A stretch of DNA of 6,981 nucleotides from an uncultured delta proteobacterium (GCA_903868375.1 CAIPVD010000298.1:1-6981); one strand, 5' to 3'. Counted from the first letter of the stretch, positions 1-6,579 are shown. The notes: generated by a model not told the origin, from the letters alone. Translations and numbers: made by a program.

Positions 1-2
1 TA

Positions 3-545
3 TTAAGAATACTTCCATCTCTTATTGGTAGGGCTGTTGCGTACTTATTAGGTTTAGAATTTGTCGATGGTTTATCGCGAGGTCCAGGATGGGTGATCGA
101 CCAATTGAAAACCGGATTTCGGCACAACAGTAAGGGTAAGGGTAATGGGCCAGAAGACGGCGTTGATAAGACAACGAAAACAGGCCCTGAAGATACAGCC
201 CCAAAAATGGTCATGCTCGATCCAAACATTGCGATCGATCGGTTGAAATTCCCATCATTAGATACACCTCCACGAAACTTGGGCCTGCGATTCATTCGCG
301 GGCTTACAACTGGACTTGCAGCGGTATTGACGGTTGCGGGAGAAGAAGGGGTTGAAACTCTACCCGGCGGATGGAAGGCCGCTGGCGCGCTCGTTATGAC
401 TGCCGGCGTTGCTTTAATGACGTCGCTCACGCCGGAATCCGGCATAGATCAAGGTCTGGACGAAAAAATACGATGTCAGCTTGGCGAATGCAAAGGGAGC
501 CTCGAACAAGAGATAAAGCGCTTTCAAAGCCCCAATAGCATTTAA
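3..545 (+). CDS. Hypothetical protein, 3' end of a gene (5' partial)
   Basis: I do not recognise this protein. The reading frame is open from the left edge, so the gene starts outside the window; the GTG at 93 is only the first internal start-like codon, and the 30 codons before it read as normal protein (for example RAVAYLLGLEFVDGLSRGPG). Visible parts are a basic, polar, probably disordered stretch (nt 120-205) carrying GPED twice, then two hydrophobic segments at about nt 294-341 (LTTGLAAVLTVAG) and nt 375-431 (AAGALVMTAGVALMTSL) that could be membrane helices or a helical hairpin, and a charged tail with two cysteines (CQLGEC) ending in TAA. It is separated from gap by 149 bases that include a promoter, so it is probably a separate transcription unit. 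No function is assigned; a membrane-associated protein is a guess from hydrophobicity alone. Confidence 0.6.
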   Translation, partial: LRILPSLIGRAVAYLLGLEFVDGLSRGPGWVIDQLKTGFRHNSKGKGNGPEDGVDKTTKTGPEDTAPKMVMLDPNIAIDRLKFPSLDTPPRNLGLRFIRGLTTGLAAVLTVAGEEGVETLPGGWKAAGALVMTAGVALMTSLTPESGIDQGLDEKIRCQLGECKGSLEQEIKRFQSPNSI

Positions 546-621
546 TTTACGCTTTAAAAACGAGCGGTTAGAGAAAATATTGGCCGCGCGGTCCTAAAAT
601 TCCCAAAACACTCTCAAACCC

Positions 622-649
622 TTGACTAGCTTACATAAACATGTATATT
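622..649 (+). promoter_or_regulatory. Sigma70-like promoter for the gap-pgk-tpiA-secG cluster
   Basis: TTGACT at 622-627 (five of six matches to the -35 consensus) is followed after 16 bases by TATATT at 644-649 (five of six matches to the -10 consensus). Transcription would start near 656, leaving a leader of about 39 bases before the gap start codon at 695. An inverted repeat, TACAT-aaac-ATGTA (632-645), lies in the spacer and touches the -10 element. This is consensus matching by eye, not an experimental promoter. Confidence 0.6.
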
Positions 650-680
650 CGCGCACGCAAAAACAAGGTGAACGCTAACC

Positions 681-686
681 AAGGAG
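681..686 (+). promoter_or_regulatory. Ribosome binding site that fixes the gap start
   Basis: AAGGAG ends 8 bases before the ATG at 695. This strong Shine-Dalgarno sequence selects 695 over the in-frame ATG at 641, which lies inside the promoter upstream of the predicted transcription start and has no such site. Confidence 0.8.
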
Positions 687-694
687 AAAATATT

Positions 695-1699
695 ATGTCA
701 CCCACAAGAATAGCCATAAACGGCTTTGGCCGCATCGGCCGCGCAGCACTTCGCATGTCGATAAACGATCCACAGGTCGAATTTGTTGCGATCAACGATC
801 TCTTCGACGTTAAGACAATGGCGCATCTGCTCAAATACGATTCGATATTTGGCAGGGCCGACGTATCGGTCGAAGCAAGAGATAACGCACTTGTCGTTAA
901 CGGCAAGGTGATCCCAGTCACAAGCGAAACGGACCCGACAAAACTTCCGTGGAAGGCGTTGAACGTCCACGTAGTCCTTGAATGCACCGGCAAGTTCGTC
1001 GATCCCGCAAAGGCATCGGCACATTTGACCGCAGGCGCCAAGAAGGTAATTATTTCCGCACCGGCAAAGGGCGAATGCAAGACCTTTGTTGTTGGCGTGA
1101 ATCACACAACCTATAACGCAGCAACCGATCACATTATTTCTAACGCAAGCTGCACAACGAACTGCCTGGCGCCGGTAGCTAAGGTACTGCACGAAAACTT
1201 TGGGATCGAACGCGGTTTCATGACAACGATCCATTCATACACGAACGACCAGAGAGTTTTAGATGGCCCGCACAAAGACCTGCGCCGCGCACGCGCTGCC
1301 GCAATTTCCCAGATCCCAACGACGACGGGCGCCGCAAAGGCGATCGGCCTTGTGCTGCCGGAACTTAAAGGGAAGTTAGATGGATTTTCGATGCGAGTTC
1401 CAACACCGAACGTTTCGTGTGTTGACCTGGTCTGCATCGTAAAGAAGCCGGCAAAAAAAGAAGATGTGAACGCGGCGCTTAAAAAGGCGGCAGAAGGCGC
1501 ACTAAAGGGCGTGCTTGCTTATACCGAAGAACCGCTCGTTTCCTGCGATTTCATCGGCACATCGGTTTCATCTACGATCGATTCAGAATTTACAAAGGTG
1601 AACGAGAATCTCGTTAAGGTCCTTGCCTGGTACGATAACGAATGGGGCTTCACCGCTCGCATGATGGACCTTACTAAATATATTGGGGAAAGACTGTAA
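695..1699 (+). CDS. gap: Glyceraldehyde-3-phosphate dehydrogenase, type I
   Basis: Cytosolic glycolytic enzyme that oxidises and phosphorylates glyceraldehyde 3-phosphate to 1,3-bisphosphoglycerate with NAD(P). At 334 residues it has the usual family length. The N-terminal Rossmann motif INGFGRIGR (residues 8-16) binds the dinucleotide. The active site ASCTTNCLAP contains catalytic Cys153, and His180 (HSYTNDQ) is the partner base. RVPTPNVSCVDL and the C-terminal WYDNEWGF are further family signatures. Asp35 in AINDLFD and Pro192 in LDGPHKD fit NAD preference, but cofactor choice is inferred. The start at 695 is chosen because of the AAGGAG site and because homologues begin just before the Rossmann motif; starting at 641 would add 18 unrelated residues. 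First gene of the cluster; pgk starts 5 bases after its stop. Confidence 0.97.
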   Translation: MSPTRIAINGFGRIGRAALRMSINDPQVEFVAINDLFDVKTMAHLLKYDSIFGRADVSVEARDNALVVNGKVIPVTSETDPTKLPWKALNVHVVLECTGKFVDPAKASAHLTAGAKKVIISAPAKGECKTFVVGVNHTTYNAATDHIISNASCTTNCLAPVAKVLHENFGIERGFMTTIHSYTNDQRVLDGPHKDLRRARAAAISQIPTTTGAAKAIGLVLPELKGKLDGFSMRVPTPNVSCVDLVCIVKKPAKKEDVNAALKKAAEGALKGVLAYTEEPLVSCDFIGTSVSSTIDSEFTKVNENLVKVLAWYDNEWGFTARMMDLTKYIGERL

Positions 1700-1704
1700 T
1701 CAAT

Positions 1705-2895
1705 ATGGCAATAAAATATATCGATGAACTTCCGATAGAAGGTAAGCGCGTTTTCATCCGCGTCGATTTCAACGTTTCAATGAAGGACGGTAAGATCAAG
1801 GACGATACGCGCATCCGCGCGGCGCTGCCAACTATCGAATACGCGCTTTCAAAAGGCGCAAAGGTAATACTTGGTTCTCACTTGGGCCGTCCAAAGGGAA
1901 CGGGTTTTGAAGAAAAGTATTCTCTAAAACCCGTGGCAGAAAGACTTTCCGAACTTTTGGGCGATAAGAAGGTCATCATCCCGGAAGATTGTATTGGTGA
2001 TGCGGTGAAAAAACTTGCCAAGGATTTGGAACCGGGCCACGTGATGCTTCTCGAAAATCTTCGCTTTCACGCAGAGGAAGAAAAGAACGACGAAAACTTC
2101 AGCAAACAACTAGCTTCGCTTGCCGAAGTTTATATAAACGACGCATTCGGAACCGCACATCGCGCGCATGCATCGACTGCTGGAATGGCAAAGTTCGTGG
2201 CGGTAAAGGGTGCTGGATTTCTCATGAAGAAAGAGGTGGAGAACCTAGGCAAACTTTTAACCTCGCCAGAACGCCCATTTGTAGCGATACTCGGCGGCGC
2301 GAAGGTTTCTGATAAGATAGCCGTCATCGAAAATCTATTGAACCTCGTGAACACGATCATAATCGGCGGCGGAATGGCGTTTACGTTCCTGAAAGCGCGC
2401 GGGTTTACGATCGGCAAATCTCTGTTCGACGGAGAAAACCTGCTCGTTGCAAGCAAGATTCTCGAGCGCGCTTCATCTAAGGGCATAAACGTTCTGCTCC
2501 CGGAAGATCACATAGTTGCTTCCGAGATATCCGATACCGCCGCTTCCAAAACAACGACAGACGCCAACGTCCCAGAAGGTTTAATGGGGCTTGATATCGG
2601 CCCAAAAACTGTTATAGCCTTCAAAGAGGCGATAGCATCGGCCAAGACGATTTTTTGGAACGGGCCGCTAGGCGTATTTGAAACGGAACAGTTCGCAAAA
2701 GGCACAATGGCGATAGCAAATGCGGTCGCTGCCAATACGAACGCACAGAGTGTGATAGGCGGCGGCGATTCAGTTACGGCTGTGAATAAGGCTGGCGTTG
2801 CCGACAAGATCACACATATATCTACGGGCGGCGGCGCAAGCCTCGAGTTCGTAGAAGGAACTAAACTGCCGGGGCTTATCGCCTTAGAGCAATAA
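1705..2895 (+). CDS. pgk: Phosphoglycerate kinase
   Basis: Cytosolic enzyme that transfers the acyl phosphate of 1,3-bisphosphoglycerate to ADP, giving 3-phosphoglycerate and ATP; it uses the product of the preceding gap gene. At 396 residues it is full length. The N-terminal domain carries the substrate-binding motifs RVDFNV (19-24, with Asp21 and Asn23), Arg36, SHLGRP (58-63), LLENLRFH with Arg120, and AHRAHAST with Arg153. The C-terminal nucleotide-binding domain carries GGAKVSDK (197-204), the glycine-rich GGGMAFTF (221-228), NGPLGVFE (319-326), GGGDS (352-356) and STGGGAS (373-379). No key residue is missing. The start lies 5 bases after the gap stop, and a purine-rich GGGGAAAG (1685-1692) inside the end of gap can serve as ribosome binding site, so co-transcription is very likely. 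Confidence 0.98.
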   Translation: MAIKYIDELPIEGKRVFIRVDFNVSMKDGKIKDDTRIRAALPTIEYALSKGAKVILGSHLGRPKGTGFEEKYSLKPVAERLSELLGDKKVIIPEDCIGDAVKKLAKDLEPGHVMLLENLRFHAEEEKNDENFSKQLASLAEVYINDAFGTAHRAHASTAGMAKFVAVKGAGFLMKKEVENLGKLLTSPERPFVAILGGAKVSDKIAVIENLLNLVNTIIIGGGMAFTFLKARGFTIGKSLFDGENLLVASKILERASSKGINVLLPEDHIVASEISDTAASKTTTDANVPEGLMGLDIGPKTVIAFKEAIASAKTIFWNGPLGVFETEQFAKGTMAIANAVAANTNAQSVIGGGDSVTAVNKAGVADKITHISTGGGASLEFVEGTKLPGLIALEQ

Positions 2896-2899
2896 TTTT

Positions 2900-3664
2900 A
2901 TGACAACATCACTTATTGTCGCAAATTGGAAATTGAACAACGCGGTACCAGAGGCTCTCATGCTTGTGGCCGGCATCGAAGCCCACATGAAGGAGAGCCC
3001 CAACGTTGAAGTTGTAGTTGCACCTCCTTTTACCGCGCTTTATTCCGTTGGGGTTGCGCTTTCCGACGGCACCATAAAACTTGCTGCGCAGAACATTTTC
3101 TGGGAAGAAAAGGGCGCGTTCACCGGTGAAGTATCCGGAACGCTACTTAAAGATGTCGGGTGCTCGTACGTTATCATCGGCCACTCCGAACGCAGGAAAT
3201 ATTTTGGGGAAACGAACGAAACGGTCAATAAGCGGATCTTTGCGGCACTTCGCAACGGCCTTGTCCCCATCATGTGCATAGGGGAAACGCTTGAAGAGCG
3301 TGAAGGCGGACACACATTCGACGTGCTTGAAAAACAGCTGAAGAACGGGCTTGCAACGCTACAAATAAAGGACCTGGAACATTTTGCTATTGCATATGAA
3401 CCAGTTTGGGCTATAGGAACCGGCAGAAACGCGACCAGCGAACAGATAGCAGAGGCTCATCACTTCATAAGGAATCTGATCGCAAAGCTCTATGACGCCC
3501 CTACCGCCAACGGCATAAGCATTCTTTACGGCGGAAGCGTGAAGCCGTCCAACGCGAAAGAAATATTTGCTCAACCCAATGTGAACGGTCTTTTGGTCGG
3601 AGGCGCAAGCTTAGACGCAAAGGGTTTCTGCGATATAATCGCCCAATCGCCAGGGCAAAGGTAA
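2900..3664 (+). CDS. tpiA: Triosephosphate isomerase
   Basis: Cytosolic TIM-barrel enzyme interconverting dihydroxyacetone phosphate and glyceraldehyde 3-phosphate, thereby feeding GAPDH encoded at the head of the cluster. Its 254 residues match the family. Seen directly are Asn9 and Lys11 in ANWKLN, His95 in IIGHSERR, catalytic Glu167 in AYEPVWAIGTG (the flexible loop 6 region), the phosphate-binding ILYGGSVKPSNA (208-219) and GLLVGGASLD (230-239). The ATG is 4 bases after the pgk stop. Only a weak AGAG (2886-2889) is available as ribosome binding site, so translational coupling to pgk is plausible. The protein is intact, with no unusual insertions. Confidence 0.98.
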   Translation: MTTSLIVANWKLNNAVPEALMLVAGIEAHMKESPNVEVVVAPPFTALYSVGVALSDGTIKLAAQNIFWEEKGAFTGEVSGTLLKDVGCSYVIIGHSERRKYFGETNETVNKRIFAALRNGLVPIMCIGETLEEREGGHTFDVLEKQLKNGLATLQIKDLEHFAIAYEPVWAIGTGRNATSEQIAEAHHFIRNLIAKLYDAPTANGISILYGGSVKPSNAKEIFAQPNVNGLLVGGASLDAKGFCDIIAQSPGQR

Positions 3665-3676
3665 AAGGTATAATAT

Positions 3677-3997
3677 ATGAACACTGCTTTGATAGTATTG
3701 CATTTTACGATCTGCTTCTTCTTGATAACGTTCATCCTGCTGCAAGCGGGAAAGGGCGCCGATATAGGAGCAACGTTCGGCGGCGCATCGCAGACCGTTT
3801 TCGGAGGCAGAGGCCCCGCAACGTTCTTAAGCAAGCTAACTACGATATTTGCCGTACTTTTTCTTGTGACGTCGATAACACTTGCGCATCTATCGAAGAA
3901 GATATCTATAAAGTCGGTCTTCGACTCAGCGCCGGCAGCCGAAACAACAGCACCAGCTCCGATAGAAGCGCCGGCAAAGGCGCCGGAAACGAAGTAG
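3677..3997 (+). CDS. secG: Preprotein translocase subunit SecG
   Basis: Small inner-membrane subunit of the SecYEG protein-export channel. The 106 residues have the SecG layout: a first membrane helix (about 4-23), a cytoplasmic loop with the family signature LQAGKGADIGATFGG (22-36) and VFGGRG (41-46), then FLSKLT and a second helix (about 54-72). The tail from about residue 84 is rich in alanine, proline and glutamate (APAPIEAPAKAPETK), probably disordered, as in many longer SecG proteins. An AAAAGG ribosome binding site (3663-3668) overlaps the tpiA stop codon and lies 8 bases before the ATG; the gap to tpiA is 12 bases, so it is probably co-transcribed with the glycolytic genes. A tpiA-secG pairing is common in bacteria. 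Confidence 0.95.
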   Translation: MNTALIVLHFTICFFLITFILLQAGKGADIGATFGGASQTVFGGRGPATFLSKLTTIFAVLFLVTSITLAHLSKKISIKSVFDSAPAAETTAPAPIEAPAKAPETK

Positions 3998-4018
3998 TTT
4001 AACTTGAAAATTTAATAC

Positions 4019-4103
4019 GCTGGGGTGGTGGAATCGGCAGACACGCGTGTTTGAGGGGCACGTGGCGCAAGCTGTGCGGGTTCAAGTCCCGCCCCCAGCA
4101 CCA
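4019..4103 (+). tRNA. tRNA-Leu, anticodon GAG
   Basis: An 85-base class II tRNA with an encoded 3' CCA. Folded by hand: acceptor arms GCTGGGG (4019-4025) and CCCCAGC (4093-4099) pair perfectly, followed by discriminator A4100 and CCA (4101-4103). The D arm runs from about 4028 to 4044 (GTG/CAC pairs, loop containing GG). The anticodon stem is CGTGT/GCACG (4046-4050/4058-4062, one T-G pair) with loop TTGAGGG, placing GAG at 4053-4055, which reads CUC and CUU leucine codons. The long variable arm (about 4063-4075) has a GCAA tetraloop, and the T stem GCGGG/CCCGC encloses TTCAAGT. It follows the secG stop by 21 bases without a clear promoter of its own, so it is probably processed from the secG transcript. 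In E. coli the same isoacceptor, leuU, also follows secG. Confidence 0.97.
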
Positions 4104-4109
4104 ACCATA

Positions 4110-4143
4110 AAAGGGGACGGATCGAAGCTGATACGTCCCCTTT
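4110..4143 (+). terminator. Probable intrinsic terminator after tRNA-Leu
   Basis: A 10-base-pair stem, AAAGGGGACG (4110-4119) with CGTCCCCTTT (4134-4143), encloses a 14-base loop in which ATC (4121-4123) and GAT (4130-4132) can pair further. The tail after the stem is TTT within the arm and then ATTACAT, so the uridine run is short and interrupted and termination may be incomplete. It lies 6 bases after the tRNA CCA and probably ends the gap-pgk-tpiA-secG-tRNA transcript. GGGGACG/CGTCCCC hairpins can also be dispersed repeats, but only one copy is seen here. Confidence 0.65.
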
Positions 4144-4152
4144 ATTACATAA

Positions 4153-5334
4153 ATGAGATACCTCGTACCGAAAAAACTAGAAACCGTTCTGCTTAAGTAC
4201 ATCAAGCAGACCTACTTACCGAAGCGCTTTGCCAATCCAAAGCACGCGGCCGAATTCAACGCAATGGATGTTCGTTTCTTTGCGCGCGGAGTTTCGGAGA
4301 TGTCCAATTATTTTACCTCCGACAGAAACAAGCTCCCGAAGAACTATCTAAACAAGAAGGAGTTGCTCGCAGGTTATCTATTATACTTCGTCCCAACGAA
4401 CTTTTTAAAGGTTCAATTCTGTCTCGACGAGATAAACGCCAAAGAAATGTTTAAGGGTCTTTCCACCATTAAGATAGCCGATGTGGGAAGCGGGCCAGGA
4501 ACTGCATCTCTTGCGTGCGCAGATTATTGGCGATCGTCTGCAGATCAAAAACTTGAGATAACCGCGATCGACCAGAACACCCACGCGCTGCACGACGCCA
4601 AACACATCTTCCCCGATTTCGCAGGTGCAAACGCTTCGCTTCATACAGTATTCTCAAATCTTCATTCAAAGAACATGTCGTCCGCGCTGCGCGGGAAATA
4701 TAACGTCATCATTGCGGCGAACTTTTTGAGCGAATTTAAAGATGTTGGAAGGCAGGAAGAGGCGCTTCGTGTAATACTCGAACGTCACCTGGAAGAAAAC
4801 GGCGTACTCATCGTAGTGGAGCCGGCGCTGCGTCATACATCGCGCGATCTAATGAAGCTGCGCGACCGCACCCTTGAATCGAACGAACCCGGGAGCGGGC
4901 CTTTTGTCCTGGCCCCGTGCCTTCACGTAAATCCGTGCCCAATGCTATCTGCGAGCCACCGCGATTGGTGCCATATGTATCTCGAATGGGAGCGGCCTGA
5001 ATTGATACAAAAGATCGACATGATGATAGGGAACAGAAAAGATTATTTAAAGTTCTCGTATCTTATATTTTCAAATCAACCGGCGGTGCGCACGAACGCA
5101 GAGGTGTGCAATGTTTGGCGCGTGGTATCTTCTCCCATGAACTCGAAGGGAAAGGCCGAGATACTTCTTTGCAATGAAACTTGTCGTCATGGCGGGCTGC
5201 TTCGCGCCACGCGATTAGATAAAGATGCGTCGGCGCAGAATTCCGATTTCGATCACGTAAAACGTGGACAATTGGTCCATTACAACGGGCTTCGACTGAT
5301 AGGCAAAGATTCCGAATTCAGAATAGTCTATTAA
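4153..5334 (+). CDS. Rsm22/METTL17-like ribosomal small-subunit methyltransferase-family protein
   Basis: This 393-residue protein resembles the Rsm22 family, whose mitochondrial members (yeast Rsm22, human METTL17) bind the small ribosomal subunit during assembly; the job of bacterial members is not well established. Seen here: an N-terminal helical part with KKELLAGYLLYFVPTNFLKV (68-87), typical of the family; an S-adenosylmethionine-binding motif IADVGSGPGT (108-117), with Asp140 ending the next strand (EITAID); NFLSEF (190-195) and LIVVEPA (219-225) in the methyltransferase core; then APC(256)LHVNPC(262)PM, DWC(273)HM and SYLIFS (302-307). Cys256, Cys262, Cys273 and probably Cys340 (ILLC) correspond to the cysteines that hold a [4Fe-4S] cluster in mitochondrial relatives. 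The ATG at 4153 is kept because the residues after it fit the family N-terminus, but no Shine-Dalgarno sequence precedes it. Next possible starts are 4264 and 4300. It is convergent with the following gene, 5 bases apart. Confidence 0.85.
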   Translation: MRYLVPKKLETVLLKYIKQTYLPKRFANPKHAAEFNAMDVRFFARGVSEMSNYFTSDRNKLPKNYLNKKELLAGYLLYFVPTNFLKVQFCLDEINAKEMFKGLSTIKIADVGSGPGTASLACADYWRSSADQKLEITAIDQNTHALHDAKHIFPDFAGANASLHTVFSNLHSKNMSSALRGKYNVIIAANFLSEFKDVGRQEEALRVILERHLEENGVLIVVEPALRHTSRDLMKLRDRTLESNEPGSGPFVLAPCLHVNPCPMLSASHRDWCHMYLEWERPELIQKIDMMIGNRKDYLKFSYLIFSNQPAVRTNAEVCNVWRVVSSPMNSKGKAEILLCNETCRHGGLLRATRLDKDASAQNSDFDHVKRGQLVHYNGLRLIGKDSEFRIVY

Positions 5335-5339
5335 AATAA

Positions 5340-6047
5340 CTAACAACCCCGCAGCGTATCTATCAAGCCTTCCATGTCTTTTGGAAGTGCGGCGTTCAGA
5401 ACGGTCTTTTTCCCCGTGACCGGATGCTTAAACTCCACCTCACGCGCGTGTAGCGCCTGACGATGAAATCTTATCTTGCCGTGCGGATTGTAGATCTTGT
5501 CTCCGACTAGTGGAAAACCTATCGCCGCAAAATGAACGCGGATCTGATGCGTGAACCCGGTCTCAAGGCGCGCCTCAACCATTGTTGCGTTCTCATACCG
5601 TTCTATAACGTGATAATGGGTGATCGCGGGCTTTGACCCTTCTTTCGTTGCAAGCGCCACCTTTTTGCCGTGGCCGAAATCTCCTTTTTCAAGGGCTAGC
5701 TTTATAGTTCCGTCGGAATCCGGCACTTGCCCCTCGACTATCGCTATATATTTACGTTTGACTAAATGGCGCTTAATTGCATCGACAAGAGGGAGCGCGG
5801 CGTTCGACTTGGCGAAGAGGACAACGCCCGTTGTTTCCTTGTCTAGGCGGTGCATGGGCCTTGCAAACGACGCCTTCGCACCGGAAAATTTGCGAACGAT
5901 ATATGCTTGAACGTCATCAACCAGCGCCGGCTTCGGCTTGGCGTCGTGTTTTTCGTCCTTATCGCGAGCTACAATTATGCCCCGTGGCTTATTCACAACC
6001 AAAAGGTCGTGATCTTCGTATATGACATCGATGTATCTTCGGCTCAT
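5340..6047 (-). CDS. RluA-family RNA pseudouridine synthase
   Basis: Converts uridine to pseudouridine in rRNA or tRNA. The 235-residue protein starts directly with the catalytic-domain pattern YEDHDLLVVNKPRG (10-23). The active-site motif HRLDKETTG (66-74) carries catalytic Asp69, followed by VVLFAKS. Later motifs are KRKYIAIVEG (97-106), the RNA-binding ETGFTHQIRVH and the closing region around HAREVEFKHPVTG. It lacks an N-terminal S4 domain, like the shorter RluA/TruC-type members and unlike RluC/RluD; which RNA position it modifies cannot be told from sequence. A lysine- and aspartate-rich insert (about 29-40) lies between the first strands. The ATG at 6047 fits the family start, although the A-rich leader shows no clear ribosome binding site. 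It is divergent from the 6097 gene (49 bases apart) and convergent with the Rsm22-like gene. Confidence 0.93.
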   Translation of the reverse strand: MSRRYIDVIYEDHDLLVVNKPRGIIVARDKDEKHDAKPKPALVDDVQAYIVRKFSGAKASFARPMHRLDKETTGVVLFAKSNAALPLVDAIKRHLVKRKYIAIVEGQVPDSDGTIKLALEKGDFGHGKKVALATKEGSKPAITHYHVIERYENATMVEARLETGFTHQIRVHFAAIGFPLVGDKIYNPHGKIRFHRQALHAREVEFKHPVTGKKTVLNAALPKDMEGLIDTLRGC

Positions 6048-6096
6048 GATTTTTTGTATTTCACTTTTTGCGCCGTTATGCTAGGTAAATCTCACT

Positions 6097-6579
6097 ATGC
6101 CAAACATAAATATAGCAGGACTTGAAGCCGAAATACCCGAAAACTGGCAAGTTCAGGGGATGTTGACCTTAACTTTGCCAAGTCCAGACAAAAATGTCCG
6201 CCCAAACGTCATTTTAACCAAGGAATTCCTGCCGCGCCCCATGGAATTGGCAGAATATTTCGGGCGCATCAAAGAATCGATCGAAAAACGCGGAATTAAA
6301 GACCTGAAGATATCGGACGAAAAGGACCTGGTGATCTCCGGCGTGCGAGGAAAGATCATGGTCTGCTCTTGGGACGTATCGGCCATGGCAGCAATGCTCG
6401 GCAAAGAAAAATCGAGCGCACTTGAAAACATTAAACCAGGACAGCAGGTAAAACAGGTTCAGGTAACGCTACTTAAGGATCAGATGGCGATCAACATGAC
6501 GGCCAGCTTCCCGGCCGACAAGTTCGACATCTACTATCGCCCGTTCCAGCAGTTCTTAAAGACGCTGAAAATATCCTAA
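6097..6579 (+). CDS. Small DcrB/DUF1795-like protein
   Basis: A 160-residue protein without signal peptide or membrane helix, so probably cytoplasmic. Its layout suggests the DcrB/DUF1795 fold: an opening strand and IPENW (13-17), a strand with LTLPSP, then NVILTKEFLP (37-46), a helix around ELAEYFGRIKESIEKRG (50-66), the central strand pair KDLVISGVRGKIMVCSW, a QVQVTLLKDQMAINMTASF strand pair (119-137) and a closing amphipathic helix YYRPFQQFLKTLKI. Family members include E. coli DcrB, a periplasmic lipoprotein, and the Eag chaperones of type VI secretion; no effector or secretion gene is visible here, so neither role can be claimed. The ATG at 6097 has a modest AGG (6083-6085) upstream. A weak promoter candidate is TTGTAT (6054-6059) with TATGCT (6077-6082). 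Its stop overlaps that of the convergent HepT-like gene. Family assignment is by pattern and is tentative. Confidence 0.6.
   Translation: MPNINIAGLEAEIPENWQVQGMLTLTLPSPDKNVRPNVILTKEFLPRPMELAEYFGRIKESIEKRGIKDLKISDEKDLVISGVRGKIMVCSWDVSAMAAMLGKEKSSALENIKPGQQVKQVQVTLLKDQMAINMTASFPADKFDIYYRPFQQFLKTLKIS

Noticed and set aside
93..95. GTG at 93 as a true gene start
   Set aside because: The frame is open to the left edge with protein-like sequence, and no ribosome binding site precedes it.
582..594. GC-rich palindrome GGCCGCGCGGTCC upstream of gap
   Set aside because: It has no loop and no T-run, so it is not a terminator; a short GC palindrome alone is not evidence of an operator.
641..694. Upstream in-frame ATG at 641 as gap start
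   Set aside because: It overlaps the predicted -10 element, adds 18 residues not found in GAPDH proteins, and the ATG at 695 has a strong AAGGAG.
631..1437. Minus-strand ORFs opposite gap (631-1080, 698-1234, 1129-1437)
   Set aside because: They are shadows of a clearly coding gene; their translations show no family motif and no start signals.
3999..4205. Minus-strand ORF of 68 codons containing GRDLNPH
   Set aside because: It is the antisense translation of the tRNA-Leu gene and terminator; GRDLNPH is the typical false peptide from reversed tRNA genes.
5620..6125. Plus-strand ORFs opposite the pseudouridine synthase gene
   Set aside because: They are antisense to a gene with complete RluA motifs, and their products are low-complexity with no recognisable domain.
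6097..6579. Type VI secretion Eag chaperone role
   Set aside because: No effector, PAAR, VgrG or Hcp gene is present in the window, and the family match itself is tentative.
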